Below, piece after piece: positions 1 through 8,521 of a stretch of DNA of 64,000 nucleotides (position 1 is the first letter of the stretch; the number at the start of each line of letters is the position of its first letter). The position numbers and the translations under genes are program-made. Source of the DNA: RYN-230 sp963713815. GTDB lineage: Bacteria > Actinomycetota > Actinomycetes > Streptosporangiales > Streptosporangiaceae. Below the pieces are notes generated by a model that saw only the letters and a list, made by a program, of their open reading frames with translations, was not told where the DNA came from and did not search any database. Location of the stretch: positions 124,001 through 188,000 of the forward strand of contig CAVQNH010000045.1 in the NCBI GenBank assembly GCA_963713815.1. Direction: 5' to 3'.

Positions 1-507
1 CACCGACCACAGCTTGGCCAGCACCACCGGCAGCAGGGCGAGGCCCAGGGTGATGTGCACGCCCTGGTTCACCCGGTACAGCCAGGACGGGTGCGACGGC
101 CAGGAGAACAGGTAGAAGTGCAGCAGGCCCGCGCCGGGTGTCTGGTCGTTGCCGGGCAGCAGCGGATCGTAGGCCGCGTAGGACAGCAGGCCGGTCACCG
201 CGAGGATGGTCAGCCCGGCGAGCAGGACCACGGCCAGGATCGAGGTGAGCCACAGCCCGCGCAGCGGGCTGCGCCAGGTCCCCGGCCGGAACGGCCCGGG
301 CGGCGGGTGCGCGGCCGGATGCCGGGCCGCGTCCGCGGCCCGGCGGACCAGGACGGCGGCCCGGCGGTACTCGGCCGCCGCCGACGCCGCGAGGGCGCGG
401 CGGCGCCGGGCGGCCCGGCGCTTGCGCTCGTCGCGGCGTAGCTGGGCCGCGCGGCGCAGCCGGCCGCCCCGCGGCCGCCTTGGTCCCCTGGTCCCGGCCC
501 TCGCCAT
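1..507 (-). CDS. Molybdopterin-dependent oxidoreductase, N-terminal membrane part (partial)
   Basis: Only the first 169 codons lie in the window; the gene runs off the left edge. Residues 1-65 are an Arg/Ala-rich cytoplasmic head. A membrane helix follows at about 87-109 and a second at about 149-166. The loop between them (NDQTPGAGLLHFYLFSWP, then WLYRVNQGVH) matches the start of actinobacterial membrane oxidoreductases that join a cytochrome b561/ferric-reductase-like membrane domain to a sulfite-oxidase-type molybdopterin domain. The catalytic domain is not visible, so the reaction cannot be stated. The ATG at 507 has no Shine-Dalgarno sequence but has TACCGT six bases upstream, which fits a leaderless transcript. 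Confidence 0.72.
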   Translation of the reverse strand, partial: MARAGTRGPRRPRGGRLRRAAQLRRDERKRRAARRRRALAASAAAEYRRAAVLVRRAADAARHPAAHPPPGPFRPGTWRSPLRGLWLTSILAVVLLAGLTILAVTGLLSYAAYDPLLPGNDQTPGAGLLHFYLFSWPSHPSWLYRVNQGVHITLGLALLPVVLAKLWSV

Positions 508-513
508 GGTCTG

Positions 514-519
514 ACGGTA
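514..519 (-). promoter_or_regulatory. Leaderless-type -10 hexamer of the oxidoreductase gene
   Basis: On the minus strand TACCGT (TANNNT) lies exactly six bases before the ATG at 507. No -35 match was recognised. Confidence 0.4.
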
Positions 520-635
520 TGCACATCAGTGCAGGTGAGGACCGTTTCGTACTGGACGGTAAGAACCTCGTAAGAGCGGTCAGGCGGCGGGGCGTTACCG
601 CTGGGGTGGCTGGTGACCCGGAGGAAGGAGCGTGC

Positions 636-1214
636 TCAGCAGTCACCCTGGCGGGCCTGCATGGCCCGGCCCAGCCGGGCCAGCGCGTCGGCGAACGCCT
701 GCTGCTCCGCGGCGGAGAACCCCTCGAACAGCTCGGCCATGGCGTCCAGCCGGGGCTCCAGGGCCTGTTCCGCCTCCCGGGCCCCATCCAGGGACAGCTC
801 GACCAGCGTGGCCCGGCGGTCGGTGGGGTGCGGGCGGCGCACGACGAGCTGGGCGTCCTCGAGTGCATCCACCATCGCGGTCATGTTCCGCGGGCTCACC
901 CCCAGCTGGACACCGAGATCCCGCATGATCGCCGGACCGCCGCAGTGCAGCGCCTGGAGCAGCCGGAGCCGGGCGTAGGTGAGGCCGCCGCAGGCCCGGC
1001 CCTCCATCCAGCGCAGGAACGCGGACGTGAAGCGCGCGGTCTCGGCGACCAGGGTGCGGCGGCGCTCCGCCTCGGGCAGGCCGTCCAGGGACAGGGTCTC
1101 CGGGGCCGCACCGCCGGGCAGCAGGCCGCCATCGGGCAGGTCACCGGGCAGCCCGGCACCGGCCGCGGCGCAGTCATCTGCCACGCTCGGCTCGGGTACC
1201 TGATCTACCGACAC
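636..1214 (-). CDS. MarR family transcriptional regulator
   Basis: A 192-residue protein. The first ~50 residues are low-complexity. The winged helix-turn-helix lies at about 92-145, with the recognition region GVSPRNMTAMVDALED and the typical MarR wing motif PTDRR (130-134). It is transcribed divergently from the YceI gene across about 100 bases, so it probably regulates that promoter and itself; this is inferred from position. The start is GTG at 1214, with TAGGCT six bases upstream and no Shine-Dalgarno sequence. The ligand is unknown. Confidence 0.88.
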   Translation of the reverse strand: MSVDQVPEPSVADDCAAAGAGLPGDLPDGGLLPGGAAPETLSLDGLPEAERRRTLVAETARFTSAFLRWMEGRACGGLTYARLRLLQALHCGGPAIMRDLGVQLGVSPRNMTAMVDALEDAQLVVRRPHPTDRRATLVELSLDGAREAEQALEPRLDAMAELFEGFSAAEQQAFADALARLGRAMQARQGDC

Positions 1215-1220
1215 GCGTTC

Positions 1221-1226
1221 AGCCTA
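1221..1226 (-). promoter_or_regulatory. Leaderless-type -10 hexamer of the MarR gene
   Basis: TAGGCT on the minus strand, six bases before the GTG start at 1214. Confidence 0.4.
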
Positions 1227-1240
1227 CCTGGAGTGCTTCG

Positions 1241-1268
1241 TTGACACTATTATTACGCACGGTACTAT
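1241..1268 (+). promoter_or_regulatory. Sigma-70-type promoter of the YceI gene
   Basis: A consensus TTGACA (1241-1246) is followed after 16 bases by TACTAT (1263-1268). The stretch is AT-rich against a GC-rich background and sits in the MarR/YceI divergent region, so it is the likely MarR operator zone. Transcription would start close to the GTG at 1276, which is an alternative leaderless start for the YceI protein. Confidence 0.6.
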
Positions 1269-1317
1269 ATCTACAGTGAATTTCACCGAGTTGAATCAGC
1301 GATCTTCAAGGAGAGCC

Positions 1318-1884
1318 ATGACCCAGCCCGAGGGACAAGCCCAAGCCACCGGGGAACCGGCGGGTGAGACGCCGGACAGCGTGCTGGCCGGCCCGAGCAC
1401 CTGGACGCTGGACCCGGGGCGCTCCTCGGTCGCGCTGCGCGCCAAGTCGATCTGGGGACTGGTCACCGTGCGCGGCACGTTCGGGGAAGTGGCCGGGACC
1501 GCCGAGATCCTCCCCGGCGGTGCGGGCCGCGGCCGGCTCGAGATCGGCGCGGGCTCGCTGGACACCAAGAACGCCAAGCGGGACCGGCATCTGGCCTCGG
1601 CGGACTTCTTCCACGCCGCGGAGCACCCGTCGATCGTGGCTGACCTGGCCAGCGCCACCCGGACCGGAGACCGCGTGGCCGTGCAGGGCACGCTCACGGT
1701 CGCGGGGCAGACCCGGCCGCTCAGCTTCACCGGCACGCTGGCCGATGTCACCCCGGCGGCGTTCACGCTGCGGGCTGAGGGGGTCGTGGTGGACCGGGCC
1801 GACTTCGGCATGACCTGGAACCAGATGGGCATGCTGACCGGCCCGGCCACCGTCGACGTGGTGGCCCGCTTCACCCGGTCCTGA
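1318..1884 (+). CDS. YceI family lipid/isoprenoid-binding protein
   Basis: A 188-residue protein of the YceI lipocalin-like family, which binds long-chain isoprenoids or fatty amides. Visible landmarks are TWTLDPGRSSVALRAKSIWG near the N-terminus, the LDTKNAKRDRHLASADFF core, and the C-terminal DFGMTWNQMG segment. No signal peptide is seen, so a cytoplasmic form is likely. The ATG at 1318 has a good AAGGAG four bases upstream; an upstream in-frame GTG at 1276 would add 14 residues and sits where a leaderless transcript would begin. It is divergent from a MarR regulator. Confidence 0.85.
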   Translation: MTQPEGQAQATGEPAGETPDSVLAGPSTWTLDPGRSSVALRAKSIWGLVTVRGTFGEVAGTAEILPGGAGRGRLEIGAGSLDTKNAKRDRHLASADFFHAAEHPSIVADLASATRTGDRVAVQGTLTVAGQTRPLSFTGTLADVTPAAFTLRAEGVVVDRADFGMTWNQMGMLTGPATVDVVARFTRS

Positions 1885-1913
1885 CGCATGGCGCGGCCCG
1901 GAGGGTGACCCCG

Positions 1914-1919
1914 TAGGGT
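1914..1919 (+). promoter_or_regulatory. Leaderless-type -10 hexamer of the dehydrogenase gene
   Basis: TAGGGT, six bases before the GTG start at 1926. Confidence 0.4.
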
Positions 1920-1925
1920 GACACT

Positions 1926-2927
1926 GTGCGTGCATGGGTAGTGCATGAGCCCGGGCCGGTCGGCTCCGGCCCGCTGCGCCTGGTCGAGCGCCCGGTCCCG
2001 CAGCCCGGCCCCGGCCAGCTGCTGCTGCGGATCCGGTGCTGCGGGGTGTGCCGGACCGACCTGCACCTGGCCGAGGGTGACCTGCCGCCCAAGCGGCCGG
2101 ACACCACGCCCGGCCACGAGGTGGTCGCCGAGGTCGTGGCGGCCGGGCCGGGCACCCGCCGGTTCACGACCGGCGACCGGGTGGGGGCAGCGTGGCTGGG
2201 CGGGACCGACGGGTCCTGCGTGTTCTGCCGCCGGGGCCAGGAGAACCTCTGCCCCGCCTCGGTCTACACCGGCTGGGACTTTCACGGCGGGTACGCCGAG
2301 TACATGGTGGCCGCCGAGGCCTTCGTCCACCCGCTGCCGGGCGGCTTCAGTGACGCGGAGCTGGCCCCGCTGCTGTGCGCCGGGATCATCGGCTACCGGG
2401 CGCTGCGCCGGGCCGAGGTGCCGCCGGGCGGCACGCTGGGCATCTGGGGGTTCGGGGGCTCCGCGCACCTCGCGGCCCAGGTCGCGATGGCCCAGGGGGC
2501 CGAGGTGCATGTCTTCACCCGGGGTGAGGCGGCCCGGGAGCTGGCCCGCTCGCTGGGCGTCGCCTCGGCGCAGGACTCGTTCGACCCGCCGCCGGTGCAG
2601 CTGGACTCCGCGATCCTGTTCGCCCCGGTCGGCACGCTGGTGCCCCCCGCCCTGAGCGCCCTGGACCGGGGCGGGACGCTCGCGATCGCCGGGATCTACC
2701 TGACCGACATCCCGGAGCTGAACTACGAGCGGCACCTGTTCCAGGAACGCCAGCTGCGCAGCGTCACGTCCAACACCCGGGCCGACGCGACCGAGTTCCT
2801 GACCCTGGCCGAGCGGCTCCGGATCAAGGTCACCACGACGCCGTACCGGTTCGACCAGGCCGATCAGGCCCTGAGCGACCTGGCCGCGGAACGGGTCCAC
2901 GGCGCTGCGGTACTTTCCATGGCATGA
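1926..2927 (+). CDS. Zinc-dependent alcohol dehydrogenase (AdhA-like)
   Basis: A 333-residue medium-chain dehydrogenase. It has the catalytic-zinc segment CGVCRTDLH (about 38-46), the GHE motif, a structural-zinc loop CVFCRRGQENLC, and a Rossmann segment IWGFGGSA for NAD(P). Relative to the family the first of the four structural-zinc Cys is an Asp. It probably oxidises alcohols or reduces aldehydes in the cytoplasm; the substrate cannot be read. The GTG start at 1926 follows TAGGGT by six bases. It overlaps the dipeptidase start by four bases (ATGA), implying co-translation. Confidence 0.88.
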   Translation: MRAWVVHEPGPVGSGPLRLVERPVPQPGPGQLLLRIRCCGVCRTDLHLAEGDLPPKRPDTTPGHEVVAEVVAAGPGTRRFTTGDRVGAAWLGGTDGSCVFCRRGQENLCPASVYTGWDFHGGYAEYMVAAEAFVHPLPGGFSDAELAPLLCAGIIGYRALRRAEVPPGGTLGIWGFGGSAHLAAQVAMAQGAEVHVFTRGEAARELARSLGVASAQDSFDPPPVQLDSAILFAPVGTLVPPALSALDRGGTLAIAGIYLTDIPELNYERHLFQERQLRSVTSNTRADATEFLTLAERLRIKVTTTPYRFDQADQALSDLAAERVHGAAVLSMA

Positions 2928-4501
2928 GCGAGCAGCCGGGCAGCGAGCCAGGGGGCAGTGGGCAGGCGGGCAGGGAGCAGGCGGGCAGGGAGCAGGCGGG
3001 CAGGGAGCAGGCGGGCAGGGAGCAGGCGGGCAGCGGGCAGGTGGACCGGGCGCGGAAGCTGCTCGGCCAGGTCCCGCTGGTAGACGGGCACAATGACCTG
3101 CCCTGGGCGCTGCGCGAGGCCGGGTGCGCCGGCCTCGACGGCACCGACCTGAGCGAGCCGGTGGGCTTCACCCAGACCGACCTGCCGCGGCTCGCCGCGG
3201 GCGGGGTCGGCGGCCAGTTCTGGTCCGTGTACGTGCCGTCGTCCCTGGCGGGCGAGACGGCCGTGGCCACCACCCTGGAGCAGATCGACCTGGTGCGGCG
3301 GATGATCCGGCTCTACCCCGGCCAGCTCGAGCTGGCGCTGACCGCGGACGACGTGCAGCGGGTCTTCGCCACCGGGCGGGTCGCGTCGCTGCTCGGGGCG
3401 GAGGGCGGGCACAGCATCGCGTCCTCGATGGGGGTGCTCCGCGCGCTGTACGCGCTCGGCGTCCGGTACCTGACGCTGACCCACAACACCAACGTGCCCT
3501 GGGCCGACTCGGCGACGGACCAGCCGCGGGCCGGGGGGCTGACCGAGTTCGGCCGCGCGGTGGTCCGGGAGATGCAGCGGCTGGGCATGCTGGTGGACCT
3601 GTCCCACGTGTCCCCGGCCACGATGAGGGACGCGCTGGACGTCGCGGAGGCGCCGGTCATCTTCTCGCACTCCAGCGCCCGGGCCCTGTGTGACCACCCG
3701 CGCAACGTGCCCGACGGCATCCTGGCCCGGCTGCCGGGTAACCGCGGGATATGCATGGTCACCTTCGTGTCCCCGTTCGTCTCGCCCGAGTGCTGGGCCT
3801 GGGAGCGCGAGCTGACCGCCGAGATGGAGCGGCGCGGCGCCGACCCCTGGGAGCTGTCCGCGCGCGGGCAGGCCCGCCGGGAGATGGCGGCGGCCAGCCC
3901 CCAGTCCCGGGCCACGCTGCCGCGGGCGACACTGGCCCAGGTGGCCGACCACATCGAGCACGTGCGTGAGGTGGCCGGCGTCGATCACGTGGGGCTGGGC
4001 GGCGATTTCGACGGTACCGACCAGCTGCCCGACGGGATGGCGGACGTCTCCTGCTACCCGGCGCTGCTCGCCGAGCTGCTCAGCCGCGGGTGGACCGAGG
4101 AGGACTGCGCCAAGCTGGCCGGGGGCAACATCCTGCGGGTCATGCGTGAGGCGGAGGCGGCGGCCCGGCGAGCTGTCCGCGCAGCGGCCGCCGTCCACCG
4201 CGCGGATCGAGGACCTGGACGGTCCCGGACACCGGGGCGTAACGGGCCTTCACGCCCGGAACGCCTCCCGGAACAGCGTGACCAGGTCACGCCCGCCACG
4301 GCCACCGGAGTCCTTCTCAGGGTTGTAGCAGGCCAGCGACACCCCCGCCAGTGCGGGCGCGGCCAGCAGCGGCCGGATCAGCTGGCCGAGCTCGGCCAGC
4401 GACAGGCCGCCGGGCATCAGGTAATCCGTCGCCCGGAAGGCCTGCTCGTCCAGCACGTCCACGTCGAGGTGCACCCAGTACCGGCCCGCCGCCGCGCGTG
4501 A
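2924..4501 (+). CDS. Membrane dipeptidase, peptidase M19 family (apparent 3' frameshift)
   Basis: A zinc dipeptidase of the renal-dipeptidase family. Zinc-site landmarks are VDGHNDLPW (HxD), EGGHSIASSMG (Glu), LVDLSHVSP and VIFSHSSARA (His), and VGLGGDFDG. A 4x QAGRE repeat precedes the catalytic domain. As read, the frame runs 525 residues and crosses the opposite-strand arginase gene. After AEAAAR (about 4160-4175) the other frame encodes ELSAQRPPSTARIEDLDG, which looks like the normal family C-terminus. One extra base there probably changed the tail; correcting it gives a stop at 4328. It is translationally coupled to the upstream dehydrogenase. Confidence 0.82.
   Translation: MSEQPGSEPGGSGQAGREQAGREQAGREQAGREQAGSGQVDRARKLLGQVPLVDGHNDLPWALREAGCAGLDGTDLSEPVGFTQTDLPRLAAGGVGGQFWSVYVPSSLAGETAVATTLEQIDLVRRMIRLYPGQLELALTADDVQRVFATGRVASLLGAEGGHSIASSMGVLRALYALGVRYLTLTHNTNVPWADSATDQPRAGGLTEFGRAVVREMQRLGMLVDLSHVSPATMRDALDVAEAPVIFSHSSARALCDHPRNVPDGILARLPGNRGICMVTFVSPFVSPECWAWERELTAEMERRGADPWELSARGQARREMAAASPQSRATLPRATLAQVADHIEHVREVAGVDHVGLGGDFDGTDQLPDGMADVSCYPALLAELLSRGWTEEDCAKLAGGNILRVMREAEAAARRAVRAAAAVHRADRGPGRSRTPGRNGPSRPERLPEQRDQVTPATATGVLLRVVAGQRHPRQCGRGQQRPDQLAELGQRQAAGHQVIRRPEGLLVQHVHVEVHPVPARRRA
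2963..3022 (+). repeat. 4 x 15-bp in-frame tandem repeat in the dipeptidase gene
   Basis: Four perfect copies of a 15-bp unit (caggcgggcagggag), followed by a degenerate partial copy. They encode a QAGRE pentapeptide repeat in the disordered N-terminal extension of the dipeptidase. Confidence 0.9.
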
Positions 4502-5174
4502 GCTGGTCCCGGGCCGCCTGCCCGGCGGTGGCCACGCCCCGCTCCCGCAGCGCCACCGGGGTCAGCTCCCGGTCCAGCCCGGCCTGTTCCGGCAGCACGG
4601 AACCGTATTCGACTGCCTCGTCACGGTCGCGCGGGCCGAGCAGGGCCAGCTCACCGGGGCCGACGAGCGGCGCGCCGAGTTCCGCCGACCACGCCGCCGG
4701 GCCGCGGCCGGTGATCACCGACATCCCCATGTCCGCAGGCTCCCCGGTCGGCGACGTCCGGCCGTCGTAGAGGTCCAGGTGGCCGTCCAGGTAGGCCAGG
4801 CCGATCGCGCCGAGGGCGTCGCGGGCCCCGCCGAGGGCGCCGGGCAGCAGCGTGCAGCAGCCACCCACCAGGAAGGGCACGGCGCCGTCGTCGATCTGGT
4901 CGCGGACCAGGGATCGCAGCGCCCGGGTGGTGGCCAGGACCGACGGCCAGCCGAGCACCCCGGTAACGGCGTCCCGGTCCCGGCCGACCAGCCGGACATC
5001 CAGGTCGCCGGCGTCCGCCGCGCCGGCCGCGCCGGGCAGCCCCGCGTCCCGCAGGGCGGCCGGGGCCCGTTCGGTGCCGAACGGCGGGCTGCCCGGGTCG
5101 GCCGCGTTGACGCAGTCGATGGGGACCCCGGTGGCCAGGATCCGCCGTTCCGGGTGACCGGCCTCCTCGGGCAT
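4250..5174 (-). pseudogene. Arginase/agmatinase (ureohydrolase) family protein, frameshifted
   Basis: Reading from the ATG at 5174, one frame gives a ureohydrolase N-terminus and core: FLVGGCCTLLPGALGG, then GLAYLDGHLDLYDG with the metal-binding D-x-H-x-D. The frame breaks near 4481-4492. The next frame gives RYWVHLDVDVLDEQAFRATD, holding the second metal motif, and ends normally at 4250. The total length is a multiple of three plus one, so one extra base in the GGCGGCGGG run explains the break. Both metal motifs survive, so this may be a sequence error rather than a dead gene. The second half also has an unusually short C-terminus for the family. It converges on the dipeptidase gene. Confidence 0.78.
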
Positions 5175-5208
5175 CCGCGTGACCTCCGGCCTTCCGCCGA
5201 TATGACCG

Positions 5209-5988
5209 TTAGCTGAAATGTGTCCTCGGCCGTTCCTGAAGCTCGCCGTCGAGGTAGACGTCCACCTTCTCGTCGTAGAAACAGGCCAGGCCCGCGATCT
5301 TCTGGCTCTCCGGCAGCGGGGTCCGGTAGATCCACACGATGTCGGGGTGCAGCTGCTCACCGGCCTGCACCGACCAGTAGCTGGCCGTCCCCTTGTACGG
5401 GCAGTGGCTCTGGGTGGCCGAGGGCCGCAGCAGGTCCATCCGCACGTCGGTCAGCGGCACGTAGTAACGCGGCGGCAGGCCGGTCTCGAACAGGATGCGC
5501 GGCTGCCGGGAGTCGGCCACCGTCACCCCGTCCACCTCCACCCGGACGTGCCGCGAGCTGGCCAGGATGTCGACCCGGGTATAGGGGTCGCGCGGGTGGG
5601 TGTAGACCAGCTCGTCCTCCTCGAACCACTCGCCCATCGCGTCCCAGTCCAGCCGGACCAGGTCGCGGAGGTCCTCCAGCGGGGACTCGGGATAACGCAG
5701 GGCCGCCCGCTCCGCGGTGACCCCGGCCACCTGCACGTGGTAGATCTCCGCGTCGCCCCGGCTCGGGGAGTGCTCGGTCTGGCCGGCCGGGATCAGCGTG
5801 GCCTGGACGTCGGCGGCCGGGATGTAGTACACGGGGAAGTAGGGCCATTCCCAGACCAGCACCGGCGTCCTGGTGTCGGCGACGAGTTCGCCGCCGAGAT
5901 AGGCGCGGACCCGCTTGTGCCCCGGCTCGGTGCGGACCCGGCCCGCGGTCTTGGTCCCCGTGGTCTTGGTCCCCGTGGTCTTGGTCAT
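5209..5988 (-). CDS. Tandem DUF427 domain protein
   Basis: A 259-residue protein with two copies of the small beta-barrel DUF427 domain. The first is at about 15-125 (VRAYLGGELVADT, then PYFPVYYIPAADV). The second is at about 140-255 (VRVEVDGVTVADS, then YYVPLTDVRMDLL, CPYKGTASYWSV). The function of DUF427 is unknown. The start at 5988 has GGAGAGAGG upstream; a start at 6006 is possible. The N-terminus carries a TKTTG pentapeptide repeat. It is divergent from ppx, with the two starts about 60 bases apart. Confidence 0.85.
   Translation of the reverse strand: MTKTTGTKTTGTKTAGRVRTEPGHKRVRAYLGGELVADTRTPVLVWEWPYFPVYYIPAADVQATLIPAGQTEHSPSRGDAEIYHVQVAGVTAERAALRYPESPLEDLRDLVRLDWDAMGEWFEEDELVYTHPRDPYTRVDILASSRHVRVEVDGVTVADSRQPRILFETGLPPRYYVPLTDVRMDLLRPSATQSHCPYKGTASYWSVQAGEQLHPDIVWIYRTPLPESQKIAGLACFYDEKVDVYLDGELQERPRTHFS
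5947..5986. repeat. 15-bp tandem repeat at the DUF427 gene start
   Basis: Two perfect 15-bp units (ggtcttggtccccgt, plus strand) and a 10-bp partial third. They encode the TKTTG repeat. Confidence 0.85.
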
Positions 5989-6038
5989 AGAGCGGCCTCT
6001 CTCCATGGGTCATGGTGCTGATCACGCGTGCGGCCCAG

Positions 6039-6044
6039 TAGCGT
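6039..6044 (+). promoter_or_regulatory. Leaderless-type -10 hexamer of the Ppx gene
   Basis: TAGCGT, six bases before the ATG at 6051. No Shine-Dalgarno sequence is visible. Confidence 0.45.
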
Positions 6045-6050
6045 CAATGT

Positions 6051-6995
6051 ATGCGACTCGGTGTCCTGGACGTGGGCTCCAACACGGTGCATTTCCTGGT
6101 AGTCAACGCGTACCGTGGCGCCCGGCCCACCCCGGTTTACTCCCATAAGGCCGAGCTGCGGCTCGGTGACCTTCTCGAAGGCGGCACCCGCCTCTCCGAC
6201 GACGGCGCCCAGCAGCTGCGGGCCTTCGTCCGCGAGGCGCTCCAGATCGCGGAGGACAAGGGGGTCGAGGAGCTGCTCGCGTTCGCCACCTCGGCGGTCC
6301 GCGACGCGGCCAACGCCGACGAGGTGCTGGCCCAGATCCGCGAGGAGAGCGACGCGCACATCCAGGTCCTGTCCGGCCAGGACGAGGCGCGGCTCACGTT
6401 CCTGGCCGCCCGGCGCTGGTTCGGCTGGTCCTCGGGCAAGCTGCTGGTCCTGGACATCGGCGGCGGATCACTGGAGATCGCCGAGGGGGTGGACGAGGAG
6501 CCCGACGTGGCCATCTCGCTGCCGCTCGGCGCGAGCCGGCTGACCCGGGACTGGCTCACCAAGGACCCGCCCTCGGCCGAGCAGGTGCGCAAGCTGCGCC
6601 GGTACGTGCGGGCCGAGATCGGGCGGCAGGCTGGCCAGGTCATGCGGGACGGGCGGCCGGACCGCGCGGTGGCTACCTCCAAGACCTTCCGGCAGCTGGC
6701 CCGCACCGCGGGGGCCGCGCCCTCGAGTGAGGGTCCCTACGTCCGGCGGCGGCTCAGCCACACTGACCTGACCAAGCTGTCCGACAAACTGGCCGCCATG
6801 TCCGCGGCCGACCGGGCGCAGATGCCCGGGGTGTCCCGCGCCCGGGCGGCTCAGCTCGCCGCGGGCGCCATCGTGGCCGACGCGGTCATGGACCTGTTCG
6901 ACCTGGAAGAACTGTTCATCTGCCCCTGGGCGCTGCGCGAGGGCGTGATCCTGCGCCGGCTGGACGCCCTCAGCACGGGCCTGCCGGGGCGCTGA
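6051..6995 (+). CDS. Ppx/GppA family exopolyphosphatase
   Basis: A 314-residue single-module member of the sugar-kinase/actin-like fold. It is the short actinobacterial PPX form rather than the ~500-residue enterobacterial one. Visible motifs are GVLDVGSNTVHFLV (phosphate-1), ATSAVRDAAN, and VLDIGGGSLEIA (phosphate-2). These enzymes release phosphate from polyphosphate or hydrolyse (p)ppGpp; which one applies cannot be decided here. The transcript appears leaderless. The gene ends at a strong terminator shared with the convergent DivIVA-like gene. Confidence 0.9.
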   Translation: MRLGVLDVGSNTVHFLVVNAYRGARPTPVYSHKAELRLGDLLEGGTRLSDDGAQQLRAFVREALQIAEDKGVEELLAFATSAVRDAANADEVLAQIREESDAHIQVLSGQDEARLTFLAARRWFGWSSGKLLVLDIGGGSLEIAEGVDEEPDVAISLPLGASRLTRDWLTKDPPSAEQVRKLRRYVRAEIGRQAGQVMRDGRPDRAVATSKTFRQLARTAGAAPSSEGPYVRRRLSHTDLTKLSDKLAAMSAADRAQMPGVSRARAAQLAAGAIVADAVMDLFDLEELFICPWALREGVILRRLDALSTGLPGR

Positions 6996-7039
6996 CACGC
7001 CGACGGCCCCGGGGTGCGAGCCCCGGGGCCGTCGGCGTG
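6996..7039. terminator. Bidirectional hairpin terminator between ppx and the DivIVA-like gene
   Basis: A perfect 19-bp inverted repeat with a 6-base loop (tgcgag) begins right after the ppx stop codon. It lies between two convergent genes and has no long U-tract, as is common in actinomycetes. Confidence 0.88.
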
Positions 7040-7052
7040 ACTGATCGGGCGG

Positions 7053-8294
7053 CTACTCAGACATGCGGGCGCCGTCGCCCGGCGGGTTGTCGGCGCGGTC
7101 GGCCAGGCTCCCCGGCGTGCCGCGGCCCGCGGTGGGCCGGCCGGGCTTGGCGGGCTCGCGGCCCGGGCGGTCCGCACCCGCCGGGGCCGGGCGCTCGGAC
7201 GGAACGGAGCGCGGGCCCGTGCCGCCAGCAGGCGTGCCGCCCGGACCCGTGCTGCCTGGCCCCGTGCTGCCCGGCCCGGTGCTGCCTGACCCCGTGCTAC
7301 CTGATGGGGAGCCGCTGGACGGTGCGGCGCCGGCCGGGGCGGCCGCGGGCCGCTCGGCAGGCACGCGCTCACCGGGAAGGGGGCTGCCCCGGTGGCTGCG
7401 GACCGCCGCGGCGTCGGCTGCGCCATTACCCGGGCCATCCGCGGCACGGGAGCCGGCCGCGGGAGCCGCCCCGGGCGCGTGGCGGCCCTCGGGCCCGCTG
7501 CCCGGCCGGGCGGCGGCGGGGGCGCCGTTGCCGCCGCCGTTGCCGGACACGGCGCTGGCCACGGACCGGGCCACCTCTTCTTCCAGGGAGCCGCGGGCCG
7601 CCTCGCCGGCCACCAGGTTGGTCACCACGTCGCGGACCTCGGTCAGCCGGCGCACGGTCTCGGTGTGCCTGGCGACCAGCAGGTTCAGGCGTCGCTCCGC
7701 CCCGTCGTGGATGGCCGTCGCCCGCGCGGTGGCCTCGTCCAGCATCTGCTTGGCCTGGGCCTGCGCGGCCGTCACCGCGTTCTCCGACTTCTTCTGCGCG
7801 TCGCCGACGGTGCGCTCGGCCTCCTCCCGGGCGGAGCTGCGGGCCTTCTCCGCCTCGGCCCGGGCGGTGGCGATGGCGTTCTCGGCCTGCTCCTGCGCGG
7901 CGGCCAGCATCCGCTCGGTCTGCTCGCGGGCCTCGGCCTTGAGCCGGTCGATCTCCTGCTTGGCGTCGTTGCGCTGCTGGGTGATGTCCTCGAGGGCGCG
8001 GGCCTTCTGCGCCTTGGCCTCGTCGTCGGCCAGGCTGAGGATCTGCGCCATCCGCTCGCTGAGCTCCTGATGGGCGGGCTTGTCGGCCATCTCCCGCTGC
8101 CGCGCCGCGCTCACCTCGGACCGCATCCGCTCGACCTCGTCGATGGACCGGGACAACCGTTCTTCCAGGTCACGGGTCTGGCTGCGGGAGCGGGCTACGA
8201 ATTCATTGACCTGACGGCGACTGTAGCCGCGCATCTGCACTTCGAACGCGTCTTCGGAGTCGAGGTCGGGGATAAGGTCGCTTTGCTCAGTCAT
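7053..8294 (-). CDS. DivIVA/FilP-like coiled-coil protein
   Basis: A 413-residue protein. The N-terminus has a DivIVA-like segment (FEVQMRGYSRRQVNEFV, about 17-33). A long alanine/glutamate/arginine coiled coil follows to about 235, and then a disordered Gly/Pro/Ser tail. Such proteins organise polar growth or act as cytoskeletal scaffolds; related streptomycete proteins are often annotated as cellulose-binding. The tail holds a STGPG-type pentapeptide repeat from a 15-bp tandem array (7246-7305). It converges on ppx. Confidence 0.78.
   Translation of the reverse strand: MTEQSDLIPDLDSEDAFEVQMRGYSRRQVNEFVARSRSQTRDLEERLSRSIDEVERMRSEVSAARQREMADKPAHQELSERMAQILSLADDEAKAQKARALEDITQQRNDAKQEIDRLKAEAREQTERMLAAAQEQAENAIATARAEAEKARSSAREEAERTVGDAQKKSENAVTAAQAQAKQMLDEATARATAIHDGAERRLNLLVARHTETVRRLTEVRDVVTNLVAGEAARGSLEEEVARSVASAVSGNGGGNGAPAAARPGSGPEGRHAPGAAPAAGSRAADGPGNGAADAAAVRSHRGSPLPGERVPAERPAAAPAGAAPSSGSPSGSTGSGSTGPGSTGPGSTGPGGTPAGGTGPRSVPSERPAPAGADRPGREPAKPGRPTAGRGTPGSLADRADNPPGDGARMSE
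7246..7305. repeat. 4 x 15-bp imperfect tandem repeat in the DivIVA-like gene
   Basis: Four 15-bp units related to cccgtgctgcctggc (plus strand). They encode a Gly-Ser-Thr-Gly-Pro type repeat on the minus strand. Confidence 0.85.
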
Positions 8295-8480
8295 GGTGTC
8301 ACCCGTCAGGTGGGTCAGGACCAGGCTACGTCCGGCCCGGCGCGGCGGCTCGGTCGGGCTTCACCTGAGATGGGAGCGGGTTCGTGGCAGGAAGATCTGT
8401 TACAGCAGGGAAGACTCTTGCCCGTAAGTCCCTCGCGCGCAACCGAAACGAACGAGTATCCCGTTTTGCCCCGTTTAAAT

Positions 8481-8496
8481 ACGGTCTGTTGACCGT
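8481..8496. promoter_or_regulatory. Small inverted repeat upstream of the carbonic anhydrase gene
   Basis: ACGGTC-tgtt-GACCGT is a perfect 6-bp palindrome 25 bases before the ATG at 8522, next to an AT-rich stretch. It could be an operator or a chance palindrome. Confidence 0.25.
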
Positions 8497-8521
8497 CCGC
8501 AGTGGCAGCAGAGGAGGGGTC

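Noticed and set aside
1296..2900. Long open frame on the minus strand opposite YceI and the dehydrogenase
   Set aside because: Arg/Gly/Pro/Ala-rich shadow with no family features; the plus-strand genes have clear motifs.
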